Assembly: GCA_900771805.1 (NCBI GenBank)
Contig: CAAGPL010000045.1
Span: 73,556 to 137,555, forward strand
DNA length: 64,000 bases
Origin: Bacilli bacterium
GTDB lineage: Bacteria; Bacillota_I; Bacilli_A; RF39; UBA660
Direction: 5' to 3'
Of the stretch, positions 43,968 through 52,417 are shown one piece after another. The position numbers were made by a program, and so were the translations under genes. Under the pieces are notes generated by a model. That model was not told the DNA's origin, did not search any database, and saw nothing but the letters and a program-made list of their open reading frames with translations. Every line of letters starts with the position of its first letter. Position 1 is the first letter of the stretch.

Positions 43968-44661
43968 AGAAGAATTTGTAAAAGAAGTAGAAAAGTTAGG
44001 TATAAGTGTAGATGATAAAATACTTAAGAGTTTAAATACTTATTATGAAATGTTAATAGATTATAATAGTCATACAAATCTAACTAGAATAACTGATGAA
44101 GAAGAAGTATATTTAAAACATTTTTATGATAGTTTAACTCTAATTAAAGCTGTTAAATTAAATAACCAGACTCTTCTTGATGTAGGAACAGGGGCAGGAT
44201 TTCCTGGATTGGTTTTAAAAATAGTATTTCCAAACCTTAAAGTAACACTAGTTGACTCTTTAAATAAAAGAATTATATTCTTAAAAAGTGTTATAGAAAA
44301 GTTAAATTTAAAAGGTATTAATGCTATTCATGAAAGGATAGAAGACTATGCAAAAATAAATAGAGAATCCTTTGATATAGTAACTTCTCGTGCAGTAGCA
44401 TCCCTTCCTTTGTTATCAGAAATGTGCATCCCTTTAGTTTGTGAAAAAGGCTTATTTATTCCAATGAAAGCAGATGCAAAAGATGAAATAAAATCATCAA
44501 AAAATGCTATAAAAACACTAGGAGGAGTGTTAAGAGATACCATTTTATTTAAACTACCAAAGGATGCTGGAGAAAGAACTTTAATAATTATAGAAAAAAT
44601 CAATAAAACAAGTGTTAAGTATCCAAGAAAATTTAGTGAAATTAAGAAAAAGCCATTGTAA
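43960..44661 (+). CDS. rsmG: 16S rRNA (guanine527-N7)-methyltransferase
   Basis: 233 residues. SAM-binding LLDVGTGAGFPGLVLKIVFPNLKVTLVDSLNKR (about 70-102) and VTSRAVASLPLLSEM (about 142-156) are the GidB/RsmG signatures. It methylates G527 in the 530 loop of 16S rRNA. It overlaps mnmG by 8 nt. In B. subtilis noc, soj and spo0J follow; here a Asn-rich protein follows after a terminator. Confidence 0.97.
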   Translation: MNKEEFVKEVEKLGISVDDKILKSLNTYYEMLIDYNSHTNLTRITDEEEVYLKHFYDSLTLIKAVKLNNQTLLDVGTGAGFPGLVLKIVFPNLKVTLVDSLNKRIIFLKSVIEKLNLKGINAIHERIEDYAKINRESFDIVTSRAVASLPLLSEMCIPLVCEKGLFIPMKADAKDEIKSSKNAIKTLGGVLRDTILFKLPKDAGERTLIIIEKINKTSVKYPRKFSEIKKKPL

Positions 44662-44674
44662 TAAAGGCTTTTTT
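44647..44674 (+). terminator. rsmG terminator
   Basis: AAAAAGCC/GGCTTTTT stem with T6; the rsmG stop codon is in the loop. It isolates the next gene from the mnmG-rsmG unit. Confidence 0.8.
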
Positions 44675-44709
44675 ATTATATTATTATATTAAAGATAGGG
44701 GATGGCAAT

Positions 44710-45927
44710 ATGTTTAATAATGAAAATAATAATTTTAATAATAATGTACCTAATGCACCACTTTTTTCAAATGAATTTAATAATCCACAACAAAATGATA
44801 ACTATACACCTTATCCTCAACAAGATGGTTCATTAAATAATTCTTATGATAATACAATTCAAAATTCAAATGATCAAGTTGCACTTTTTTCAAATGAATT
44901 TAAACCAGTATCAAATGAATATGATAATTTATATCAAAATATACAGCCTCAAAATAATTTGAATTCTTATAGTCCACAAACACCACTTTTCTCAGAAAAT
45001 AATAGCAATATATTAAATCAAAATACAAATATGTATCAAAATAAAGAACCTATGGATATTCCCCCTCAATTAGGTGAAATTAAAAATTTAAGTGAAGCTA
45101 CAATTTCATATGCACCAACTATGGACGTTTTAGATCCAATGAATATTATGCCAGAAGAAAAAGCAGTACAAGATCCATTAGAAGCATATGATAACGGTTA
45201 TTTAAATTCTAACGCAAATGCAAATATTAATCAAAATGTAAATTCAAATATCAATACAAACATTAATCCAATTGATAATTATAATATGAATAATTTTTCT
45301 AATATGCAAATGAACTCAGATTTAAATAATAATCCAAATTTACAAAATATAAATAATAATCCTTTTTATAACCCAAATGTTTCTAACAATTTAAATTCTT
45401 CTATGTTTAGTCCTATTCAAAATGAACAAAATAACATATCAACAAATGAAAACTTCTCATCAAATATCAATTTAAGTAATAATGATATTAATAACAATAT
45501 AAATTTATCAAATTCATATGATAATAATTCAAATAATAATAACTTTTCATTAAAATCATCTGAAGAATTAAATCAAAATATTAACATGGATAAAACTATA
45601 AATAATAATGCTGAAAACACTTCATCACCATATGAAATTATTCAAAATGAAAAATTAAGTGATAATGAAAAAGATGAAACTTCATTTTTGGGATTAGATG
45701 ATGAATACAATAACGATTCATTAGATATAATGGATTTAAATGATGATAAAGAACAAGATGAAATCAAAGTAAATAATGATTCATCAGAAACTAATCAAAA
45801 TTCAAATGATGCATTAGATAGAATAAAAAAGTTAATAGAAGAGTTAAATAAAGAAGATAAAAAGATTGATGTACAAGAATTTAATTTTGATAATCTAGTT
45901 CAATTAGTAATAAAAATATATAATTAA
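44710..45927 (+). CDS. Asn-rich, mostly disordered protein with repeated LFSNEF motif
   Basis: 405 residues, about a third Asn, no signal peptide and no membrane helix. Three short linear motifs near the N-terminus are alike: APLFSNEF (about 16-23), ALFSNEF (58-64) and TPLFSEN (91-97). A Pro-rich patch (about 115-150) with DIPPQLGEIKNLSEATISY is more ordered-looking. After a long Asn/Ser stretch comes an acidic region and a C-terminal amphipathic helix (DRIKKLIEELNKEDKKIDVQ). No family recognised. It occupies the chromosomal position of noc-soj-spo0J in B. subtilis; a role in nucleoid or pole organisation is a guess from location. Confidence 0.75.
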   Translation: MFNNENNNFNNNVPNAPLFSNEFNNPQQNDNYTPYPQQDGSLNNSYDNTIQNSNDQVALFSNEFKPVSNEYDNLYQNIQPQNNLNSYSPQTPLFSENNSNILNQNTNMYQNKEPMDIPPQLGEIKNLSEATISYAPTMDVLDPMNIMPEEKAVQDPLEAYDNGYLNSNANANINQNVNSNINTNINPIDNYNMNNFSNMQMNSDLNNNPNLQNINNNPFYNPNVSNNLNSSMFSPIQNEQNNISTNENFSSNINLSNNDINNNINLSNSYDNNSNNNNFSLKSSEELNQNINMDKTINNNAENTSSPYEIIQNEKLSDNEKDETSFLGLDDEYNNDSLDIMDLNDDKEQDEIKVNNDSSETNQNSNDALDRIKKLIEELNKEDKKIDVQEFNFDNLVQLVIKIYN

Positions 45928-45956
45928 AAGACTAAATGTCTTTTTTTTGTTATAAT
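45926..45956 (+). terminator. Terminator of the Asn-rich gene and rpiB -10 box
   Basis: Stem AAAAGAC/GTCTTTT followed by T-run, ending at 45948; a TATAAT (45951-45956) follows at once and probably belongs to the rpiB promoter, with GGAGG before the rpiB ATG at 45977. Confidence 0.7.
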
Positions 45957-45976
45957 AATTAGTGGAGGAATAAAAA

Positions 45977-46429
45977 ATGAAAATAGGTATAGCAAGTGAT
46001 CATAGAGGATTTGAAACAAAAGAAAAATTGACAAAATATTTAAAAGAAAAAGGTTATGATGTAATTGATTATGGAACATATAGCAAAGATAGGGTAGATT
46101 ATACAAAATATGGTTTTATCTTAGGTGAAAATGTTTCAAATAAAATAGTTGAATATGGTATTGCAATATGTGGTAGTGCAGTTGGCATATCAGTTGCTTG
46201 TAATAAAGTAAAAGGTATTAGATGCGGTAAGATTAATACTGAAAAAGAAGCTATTCATGCAAAAGAAAATGATTTTGTAAATATAATTGCAATATCAGGT
46301 GAAAACGATTTAGAAAATAATATTAAAATAGTAGATGCATTTTTTAATGCAAAAGAAAACTTAAGTGATCCTACATATAAATTAAGAGTAGATCAAATAA
46401 CAAGATATGAGGAAACCAATGAGTATTAA
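45977..46429 (+). CDS. rpiB: RpiB/LacAB-family sugar-phosphate isomerase
   Basis: 150 residues. MKIGIASDHRGFETKEKL (about 1-18), the catalytic Cys in CGSAVGISVACNKVKGIRC (about 67-85), and HAKENDFVNIIAISGE (about 94-109). The usual motif CGTGIG reads CGSAVG here, an unusual but conservative change. The enzyme interconverts ribose-5-phosphate and ribulose-5-phosphate, or a related sugar. It is followed by the DUF1146-spoIID-spoIIQ-mbl run and overlaps the DUF1146 start. Confidence 0.9.
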   Translation: MKIGIASDHRGFETKEKLTKYLKEKGYDVIDYGTYSKDRVDYTKYGFILGENVSNKIVEYGIAICGSAVGISVACNKVKGIRCGKINTEKEAIHAKENDFVNIIAISGENDLENNIKIVDAFFNAKENLSDPTYKLRVDQITRYEETNEY

Positions 46430-46616
46430 GGTTATTTTATATTGTATATCAATACCTTTTTGTATTTGGATTATAACATCAACTAATATTGATAGAGTAT
46501 TTAAAAAAAATAGTATAATGCAAATACATTCTTTTTATCTAATATTATCATTAATAATGTCTTATTTACTAGTGAATTTTTTAATGGATATTTATAATAC
46601 ACTTAGTTTTCTTTAA
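46419..46616 (+). CDS. DUF1146 (YwzB-like) small membrane protein
   Basis: 65 residues from the ATG at 46419, next to GAGGAAA; a start at 46407 is less likely. Two helices (about 3-20 and 38-58) with the IDRVFKK loop match YwzB/DUF1146. In B. subtilis ywzB lies upstream of murAA and spoIID, as here without murA. It overlaps rpiB by 11 nt. Function unknown. Confidence 0.8.
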   Translation: MSIKVILYCISIPFCIWIITSTNIDRVFKKNSIMQIHSFYLILSLIMSYLLVNFLMDIYNTLSFL

Positions 46617-46625
46617 GGAGAAAAT

Positions 46626-47549
46626 ATGAAAAAAATTTTACTATTAACATTATCAATAATATTAATTCCATTATTTATAATAGGTTTAACTAATAAAAAT
46701 AGTATATTAACTAAAATAAAGTATGGATTTTATATTAATAATACAATCAAGGTAAAAATAACAAAAACAAATGAAATAGTAAGTATTCCTATAGAAGATT
46801 ATGTTATTGGAGTAGTAGCAGGAGAAGTTCCTGCTTCATTTGATTTAGAAGCCTTAAAAGCACAAGCTGTAGCATCTAGAACTTATGCCTTAGAACATAA
46901 ACAAAGAAGTAAAACAAATTATGATGTAACAGATAATACACAAAATCAAGTTTATATAAATTTGGAAGATATGAAAAACAAATGGAAAAATAATTATGAT
47001 TCAAACTTAAATAAGATAATAAATGCAGTTAATTTAACTAAGGGAGAAGTAATTCTTTATGACAATAACTTAATAGATGCTATGTTTTTTTCAACTAGTA
47101 ATGGTTATACAGAAAATAGTGAAAATGTTTTTTCTTCAAAAAAACCATATTTAATTAGTGTGCCATCCCCTTGGGATAAACAAGAATCTCCAGTTTTTAA
47201 AACAACATCATCAATTTCAAAAAAAGAATTTTTATTTAATTTAGGATTATCAGATAATGATAAAATAAATATAACAGATATAAAAACCACTAATACAAAA
47301 AGAGTAATTAGTTTAAATATAAACGGTAAAAATTTTAAAGGGAGTGAAATAAAAGCTATTTTTAAATTAAGATCAACTAGTTTTACTATAGAAATAAAAG
47401 AAGATAAAGTAAACTTTATAGTAAATGGTTTTGGTCATGGGGTTGGAATGAGTCAATATGGTGCAAATGGAATGGCAAAAGAAGGATATAGCTATAAGGA
47501 TATTTTAAAACATTATTATAAAAATTGTGAAATAAAAAAAATAAATTAA
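46626..47549 (+). CDS. spoIID: SpoIID/LytB-type peptidoglycan transglycosylase
   Basis: 307 residues. Membrane anchor about 2-24. The SpoIID domain has IEDYVIGVVAGEVPASFDLEALKAQAVASRTYAL (about 57-90, with the catalytic Glu of AGEVP), TNGYTENSENVF-like STSNGYTENSENVF (about 158-171), and the C-terminal GFGHGVGMSQYGANGMAKEGYSYKDILKHYY (about 263-293). In the family the enzyme trims stripped glycan strands during engulfment. It is directly followed by spoIIQ and mbl, an arrangement that links it to forespore engulfment. Confidence 0.94.
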   Translation: MKKILLLTLSIILIPLFIIGLTNKNSILTKIKYGFYINNTIKVKITKTNEIVSIPIEDYVIGVVAGEVPASFDLEALKAQAVASRTYALEHKQRSKTNYDVTDNTQNQVYINLEDMKNKWKNNYDSNLNKIINAVNLTKGEVILYDNNLIDAMFFSTSNGYTENSENVFSSKKPYLISVPSPWDKQESPVFKTTSSISKKEFLFNLGLSDNDKINITDIKTTNTKRVISLNINGKNFKGSEIKAIFKLRSTSFTIEIKEDKVNFIVNGFGHGVGMSQYGANGMAKEGYSYKDILKHYYKNCEIKKIN

Positions 47550-47600
47550 TGTATATTTTTTTCATCTTTTGTTCAAACTTAAAATGAGAGGTGATAAAAA

Positions 47601-48242
47601 ATGAAAAAAAGAAAATTAAAACCATTTGTAAAAATATCTGTTTTAGGAGTTACTTTATTTGTTTTTGTATTATCAGTTTTACTGTTAACTAATAATAAAA
47701 GTAAGCAAGTTATGAAAGAAGATAGTTCGTTTACTTATGTAAATGATTATATTTTTGATAATTATTATCCTGTAATTAATACAGAAGAAAAAATAGTAAA
47801 ACCATATAATAGTGAAAATGTAAGTTTATATAAGAACTTTTATGATAAAGATGCAACTGTAGAAGAACAAAAAAAATCTATAATTTATTATGAGGGAATT
47901 TATATGCAAAATTCAGGAGTAGATTATAAATCTGATGAAACATTTGATGTAGTAGCATCTGTATCAGGAACAGTAACTAATATTACAGAAGATACTTTGT
48001 TAGGAAAAACAATAGAAATTAAAAATTCAAATGAAATAACAACTATGTATCAATCTTTAGGAGAAGTAATAGTAAAAAAAGGTGATACAGTAACACAAGG
48101 ACAGGTAATAGCAAAAAGTGGTGCTTGTGTCTTAAACAGTGATATTAAACAAGGTTTGCACTTTGAAATGTATAAAAATGGTACCGTAATCAATCCAGAA
48201 AAAAGTTATGATAAAAATTTAAAAGATATAATAAATAACTAA
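47601..48242 (+). CDS. spoIIQ: SpoIIQ-like M23-type protein with degenerate catalytic site
   Basis: 213 residues. A membrane anchor (about 12-34) and an extracellular LytM fold: IYMQNSGVDYKSDETFDVVASVSGTVTNI, YQSLGEVIVKKGDTVTQGQVIAKSG and GLHFEMYKNGTVINPEKSY. The zinc His of the HxxxD motif is replaced by Asn (NSGVD) and the first His of HxH by Gly (GLH), so hydrolase activity is unlikely. SpoIIQ of B. subtilis is also degenerate and acts as a scaffold with SpoIIIAH. Gene order spoIID-spoIIQ-mbl supports orthology. Confidence 0.88.
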   Translation: MKKRKLKPFVKISVLGVTLFVFVLSVLLLTNNKSKQVMKEDSSFTYVNDYIFDNYYPVINTEEKIVKPYNSENVSLYKNFYDKDATVEEQKKSIIYYEGIYMQNSGVDYKSDETFDVVASVSGTVTNITEDTLLGKTIEIKNSNEITTMYQSLGEVIVKKGDTVTQGQVIAKSGACVLNSDIKQGLHFEMYKNGTVINPEKSYDKNLKDIINN

Positions 48243-48256
48243 TAAGAAGTATAAAA

Positions 48257-49231
48257 GTGAGAACTAAAGATATAGGAATTGATTTGGGTACTGCAAACAT
48301 ATTAATATATGTTAAAGGAGAAGGAATTGTTCTTTCTGAACCAAGTGTTGTTGCAATTGATAAAGAAACAGGTAAAGTTTTGGCAATAGGTAAAAAAGCT
48401 CATGAAATGATTGGTCGTACACCATTAAGTGTAATTGCAATTAAACCATTAAAAGATGGTGTAATAGCTGATTTTGATAAAACTGAAATAATGCTTGATT
48501 ATTTTATAAAAAAAATAAAGGGTAAAACAATTTTTTCAAAACCAAGAATATTGATATGTTGTCCATCAAATACAACACAAGTTGAAAAAAATGCAATAAG
48601 AGAAGTAGCAGAAAGAACTGGTGCAAAAAAGGTGTATGTAGAAGAAGAACCTAAAGTAGCAGCAATAGGAGCGGGTTTAGAAATAAAAAATCCAACTGGA
48701 AACATGGTAATTGATATTGGAGGCGGAACAACAGATATAGCAGTTTTATCACTAAATGGTATTGTTTATAGTGAATCAATAAAAATTGCTGGAAATACGC
48801 TAGATATAGATATTATAAAGTATATAAAATCTAAATATAAATTATTAATTGGAGAAGTAACTGCAGAAAACATAAAAGTAAAAATAGGAACAACAATGAG
48901 TGAAACTAAAAATAAGTCTATGAAAGTAAGAGGAAGAGATCTATTAACAGGTCTACCTAAAACTATTGAAATAACATCAAAAGAAGTAAAAGAAGCAATT
49001 TATGATAGTTTAGAGATGATTATTCACGCAACAAAAACAGTACTTGAGAAAATAGAGCCAGAAATTTCTGCTGATATAATAGATAAAGGAATTGTATTAA
49101 CTGGTGGTGGTGCATTATTAGATGGACTTGATAAACTTATTGAAAAAGAAATAAAAGTACCTGTTAAAGTAGCAGAAAGACCACTTACTTGTGTAGTAGA
49201 AGGAACTGGTATAATTCTTGATAATATATAA
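48257..49231 (+). CDS. mbl: MreB/Mbl-family rod-shape actin homologue
   Basis: 324 residues from a GTG. The actin-fold phosphate-1 loop is IGIDLGTANILIYVKGEGIVLSEPSVVAID (about 6-35), phosphate-2 is VIDIGGGTTDIAVLSLNG (about 152-169), and adenosine motif LTGGGALLDGLDKLI (about 279-293). It guides lateral wall synthesis in rod-shaped cells. Position after spoIIQ matches Mbl of B. subtilis (spoIIID between them is missing here). Terminator follows immediately. Confidence 0.95.
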   Translation: MRTKDIGIDLGTANILIYVKGEGIVLSEPSVVAIDKETGKVLAIGKKAHEMIGRTPLSVIAIKPLKDGVIADFDKTEIMLDYFIKKIKGKTIFSKPRILICCPSNTTQVEKNAIREVAERTGAKKVYVEEEPKVAAIGAGLEIKNPTGNMVIDIGGGTTDIAVLSLNGIVYSESIKIAGNTLDIDIIKYIKSKYKLLIGEVTAENIKVKIGTTMSETKNKSMKVRGRDLLTGLPKTIEITSKEVKEAIYDSLEMIIHATKTVLEKIEPEISADIIDKGIVLTGGGALLDGLDKLIEKEIKVPVKVAERPLTCVVEGTGIILDNI

Positions 49232-49232
49232 T

Positions 49233-49260
49233 AAGAAGAATTTAAAAATTCTTCTTTTTT
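49233..49260 (+). terminator. mbl terminator
   Basis: AAGAAGAATTT/AAATTCTTCTT stem with T6. Isolates mbl from the agr genes. Confidence 0.8.
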
Positions 49261-49278
49261 GTTATTACATATATGTGG

Positions 49279-49297
49279 TATAATCATATTTGGGTGA
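49279..49297 (+). promoter_or_regulatory. agrA promoter -10 and ribosome site
   Basis: TGTGGTATAAT (extended -10; TATAAT 49279-49284) and GGGTGA (49292-49297) precede the GTG start at 49305. Confidence 0.5.
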
Positions 49298-49304
49298 GTA
49301 AATA

Positions 49305-50015
49305 GTGATTAATTTTATAATTTGTGAGGATAACAATCATGTAAGAGAATTTGATAAAAAAATTATTTCTAAAATAGCTATGCCTTATGATTTTGATTAT
49401 ACAATTCATTCTTTCGATAGATATAATATAAAATTAAAAAATTTGATAAATACTCCATCAGATATAAAAATATACATATTAGATTTAGAATTGCCTAACA
49501 AATCCGGAACTGAAATTGCAAATGAAATAAGGAAGATAGACTGGGAAAGTATAATTATAATTTTAACATCGCATGATGAATTGGAGTTTAAATTGCTAAA
49601 GGAAAAATTATTGATATTTGATTTTATATCAAAATTTGATGATTATGAAAATCGTTTAACAAATACATTAAAAATGATAGTAGAAAAAGTTAATACAAAG
49701 AAAATAATAAGTTTTAAAAGCAATAAAGAACTTCATCATGTTAAATTAAATAATATTTTATATGTTAATAAAGATACTTTTACGAAGAAAACAAAAATAG
49801 TTACAACTGATAATGAGTATTTTGTAAGAGAAAGTTTATGTAATATAGTTTCTAAATTAGATTCAAATTTTTATCAAACTCATCGTGCTTGTTTTGTTAA
49901 TATATCAAAAATAAAAACAGTAGATTTTAAAAATAATATTATATATTTTACAAATGAAAAAACTACTGACTATTTATCAAGAAATTATAAGAAAAGGATA
50001 AGGGAAATATTATGA
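49305..50015 (+). CDS. agrA: AgrA-type LytTR response regulator
   Basis: 236 residues, GTG start. The receiver domain has acidic pocket EDN (Glu8-Asp9) and phosphoacceptor Asp60 (ILDLELPNKSG), Thr/Ser at SHD and Lys at FISKFD. A LytTR DNA-binding domain follows (about 135-236: HHVKLNNILYVNKDTF, THRACFVNISKI). In agr systems it binds pairs of direct repeats and activates the peptide operon. It overlaps agrC by 4 nt, with agrC second, the reverse of staphylococci. Confidence 0.92.
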   Translation: MINFIICEDNNHVREFDKKIISKIAMPYDFDYTIHSFDRYNIKLKNLINTPSDIKIYILDLELPNKSGTEIANEIRKIDWESIIIILTSHDELEFKLLKEKLLIFDFISKFDDYENRLTNTLKMIVEKVNTKKIISFKSNKELHHVKLNNILYVNKDTFTKKTKIVTTDNEYFVRESLCNIVSKLDSNFYQTHRACFVNISKIKTVDFKNNIIYFTNEKTTDYLSRNYKKRIREIL

Positions 50016-51322
50016 GTATAGAAAAAGTTTTAGTAAGTGCAGTAGCTTCAATAGCACAATCGATAGCAGCAACTGTAATAGTTTTTAATCAACTAGATAA
50101 TAAAAAAATCAAGGATAAAATAATATTTTTTATATTAATGTTTACATATTGCTTTTTAGCAATTTTATTTGTAACAAATCAATTACGACTTATATTATGC
50201 ATAATTGCTTTATCATTAATATTATATTTTGTTATAGGAATAAAAGATAGAACTGTAATTTTATATTCATTTAATACAGAAATAATATTGGGTGTTTGTG
50301 AGATTATGGTTTCATTAGTACTTGTTATAATAGGAATTAATTCTGTGGATATAGTTAATAGTATAAAGTATAATTTATTAGCAAATATACTTATTGCAAT
50401 TTTTGCAATAGGTTTATCATATATTCCAATTGTGAAAAAAGCAATGAATAAAATAATAACTATATTTAAAAATAAAAAACTGATAAATTATTTGTACGTT
50501 TTACTTCTTATTTTATATTTAGTAGTTTCAAAAAATGGATTAGAATTTATTCTTAAATCAAATTATTATGTAAATATATTATTTGTTGTAAGTATAATAA
50601 TTATATTTGGTATAATAATTAAAAACGAAAGTAAATATGAAAGATTAAAAGAAGAAAATAAACAAATGTATAATCATGTTACAAAGTATGAAAAAATAAT
50701 TACTGAGCAAGGCAAAGTTAATCATGAATTTAAAAATCAACTTATGGTAATTCGTGGTTATGCACAAATGAAATCAGACAAATTACTTGATTATATTGAT
50801 TCAATAACACAAGATGCTAATAAAACACATAGTAGTTATTTAATAAGTCAGTTAAACAAATTTCCTGAAGGTGGTATAAAAGGTCTTTTATATTATAAAT
50901 TATCTATAATGGAAGATGAAAATATTAAATATGAATTAGATGTTCAAGCAGGAGTTAAAACAAAATTAAATTCACTATCTATTAATATGTATAAAAATAT
51001 TACTAAAATTTTAGGAGTTTTATTAGATAATGCAATAGATGCTAGTAAACGAAGTAAAGAAAAGCATATAATTATATCTGTTTTAAAAGATAAATCAAAT
51101 GTTATATTTAGTATTTCTAATTCGTATAAAGGAAAATTAAATTTAGATAAGATGGGTACTGGTTTTACGACTAAAGGTTTAGGACATGGATATGGTTTAA
51201 GATTAGTAAATGATATAATGAAAGAAACTAATTCATTTGAAGTTACTGGTGAAGTTAAAGATAAGTATTATGTATCAAATTTAATTATAAAAATAGGAAA
51301 AAAGAAAAAAGTCTTAAAATAG
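50012..51322 (+). CDS. agrC: AgrC-type histidine kinase (peptide sensor)
   Basis: 436 residues. About six membrane helices in the first 205 residues form the sensor module; a linker coiled coil follows (about 206-235). The phosphoacceptor His238 lies in VNHEFKNQLMVIRGYAQM, the N-box in LGVLLDNAIDASKRS near 330-344, and the G-box in GHGYGLRLVND near 395-405. The layout is that of HPK10/AgrC kinases that detect cyclic autoinducing peptide. Encoded directly after agrA, and convergent with agrB-agrD. Confidence 0.93.
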   Translation: MSIEKVLVSAVASIAQSIAATVIVFNQLDNKKIKDKIIFFILMFTYCFLAILFVTNQLRLILCIIALSLILYFVIGIKDRTVILYSFNTEIILGVCEIMVSLVLVIIGINSVDIVNSIKYNLLANILIAIFAIGLSYIPIVKKAMNKIITIFKNKKLINYLYVLLLILYLVVSKNGLEFILKSNYYVNILFVVSIIIIFGIIIKNESKYERLKEENKQMYNHVTKYEKIITEQGKVNHEFKNQLMVIRGYAQMKSDKLLDYIDSITQDANKTHSSYLISQLNKFPEGGIKGLLYYKLSIMEDENIKYELDVQAGVKTKLNSLSINMYKNITKILGVLLDNAIDASKRSKEKHIIISVLKDKSNVIFSISNSYKGKLNLDKMGTGFTTKGLGHGYGLRLVNDIMKETNSFEVTGEVKDKYYVSNLIIKIGKKKKVLK

Positions 51323-51331
51323 GACTTTTTT
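51305..51331. terminator. Bidirectional terminator between agrC and agrD
   Basis: Stem AAAAAAGTC/GACTTTTTT flanked by A/T runs on both sides. The agrC stop codon is in the loop and agrD ends 7 nt beyond, so both converging units stop here. Confidence 0.8.
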
Positions 51332-51337
51332 CTTTTT

Positions 51338-51463
51338 TTATCTTTCAAGCAATGATTTTGGCATAGTAGGTTCATCTATCCAAACAAGAATACAACCACT
51401 AGTAGCAGAAGCAGCAACTAAAGCACCAACAGCTGAAATTAAAGAAACAAATAAAGCTTTCAT
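51338..51463 (-). CDS. agrD: AgrD-like cyclic autoinducing peptide precursor
   Basis: Found by eye in the gap between agrC and agrB: 41 residues from the ATG at 51463, behind AGGAGG. The N-terminal amphipathic/hydrophobic helix is MKALFVSLISAVGALVAASA (1-20). TSGCILVWI (21-29) holds the single Cys24. The charged tail is DEPTMPKSLLER (30-41), whose DEPxxPKxL pattern is the AgrB recognition tail known from staphylococci. The predicted mature peptide ends at or near Trp28/Ile29 with a thiolactone from Cys24. Confidence 0.88.
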   Translation of the reverse strand: MKALFVSLISAVGALVAASATSGCILVWIDEPTMPKSLLER

Positions 51464-51502
51464 TTAAATATCCTCCTTTCATAAACTTATTTAATCACTT
51501 TG

Positions 51503-52108
51503 TTAAGTGTTTAAACCATAATTTTTATAATTCTTATATGGCATATGAAATGCCTTGTATGTAATTGGTAATATTAAGATACATTCTATAGTAATTCCTA
51601 TTATTAGGCTATTTATAATTAGATTGTTTTTTATAAATAAAGTTAATATAAAATAAAGTATAACAATTATTAAAGAAAGAATTTTAAACTTTATTCTTTT
51701 ATTCTTTTTAATAAGAGGTCTTTTTTTTGTATCAGCAGGTGCATACATCATAATTATTAAAAAAGTTATAATATAAAGAATATATAGTATAGATTTATTA
51801 AATATTATATATTTGCACATAAATGCACCAAAAAGAAATAATAAACTTGAAAATATAAGACAAATATAACTTTTATTTGCGTGCATTCCGAAAGCAAATA
51901 ACCTTATAAAATTAAAAGATATAAGTAAATATAAAAGTTCTTTAAAGATTCCTAGTATCATTGCCAAAACAAATATAATAATAGTTTTAGTTATAAGTAG
52001 ATAAATACCTTCTATACCATACATTATTTCATCTATTTTATCTTTTGAATAATTTGGATATTGTTTGGTAATACTATTTTTTATTTTATCTAGAAAACGT
52101 TTTTTCAT
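51503..52108 (-). CDS. agrB: AgrB-type peptide protease/transporter
   Basis: 201 residues, AGGAG before the ATG. About five membrane segments. The catalytic pair His76 and Cys83 sits in GMHANKSYIC with the family spacing of seven residues. AgrB removes the AgrD tail and closes the thiolactone ring in the membrane. agrD follows 39 nt downstream on the same strand. The pair is convergent with agrA-agrC, and is one of few units here read against replication. Confidence 0.93.
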   Translation of the reverse strand: MKKRFLDKIKNSITKQYPNYSKDKIDEIMYGIEGIYLLITKTIIIFVLAMILGIFKELLYLLISFNFIRLFAFGMHANKSYICLIFSSLLFLFGAFMCKYIIFNKSILYILYIITFLIIMMYAPADTKKRPLIKKNKRIKFKILSLIIVILYFILTLFIKNNLIINSLIIGITIECILILPITYKAFHMPYKNYKNYGLNT

Positions 52109-52258
52109 TAATTCCTCCGTTTAAATTTTACATACATATTTTAATATAAATAAATTCTTAATAAAAAAACATCAATTTAGAAGTTATATAATTATTTTTA
52201 TTTGAAGGTAAAATTAAAAATAAAAAGGTATATTTGCATTTTAAACACAAAAAATGAC

Positions 52259-52286
52259 ATTTTAGAATATAAAACATTTCTAAAAT
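52259..52286. repeat. Inverted repeat between agrB and csp
   Basis: Perfect 9-bp arms ATTTTAGAA (52259-52267) and TTCTAAAAT (52278-52286) in the 309-nt gap between agrB and csp. No T-run adjoins, so operator or mRNA structure are as likely as a terminator. Nothing else stands out in this gap. Confidence 0.4.
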
Positions 52287-52417
52287 AGGAAAAAAGTTTA
52301 TTATAAAGTCACTCACTAAAAAATTTGTCGAAATTTGATGAACGATTTAGTGTTGAATTTATTTGCTTACAGCGGTATAGTAGAAGTGTAAACAATAAGG
52401 GAAGTGAGGTGTATCGA

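Noticed and set aside
45924..46106. Minus-strand ORF opposite rpiB
   Set aside because: Antisense to the well-supported rpiB N-terminus and terminator; no ribosome site.
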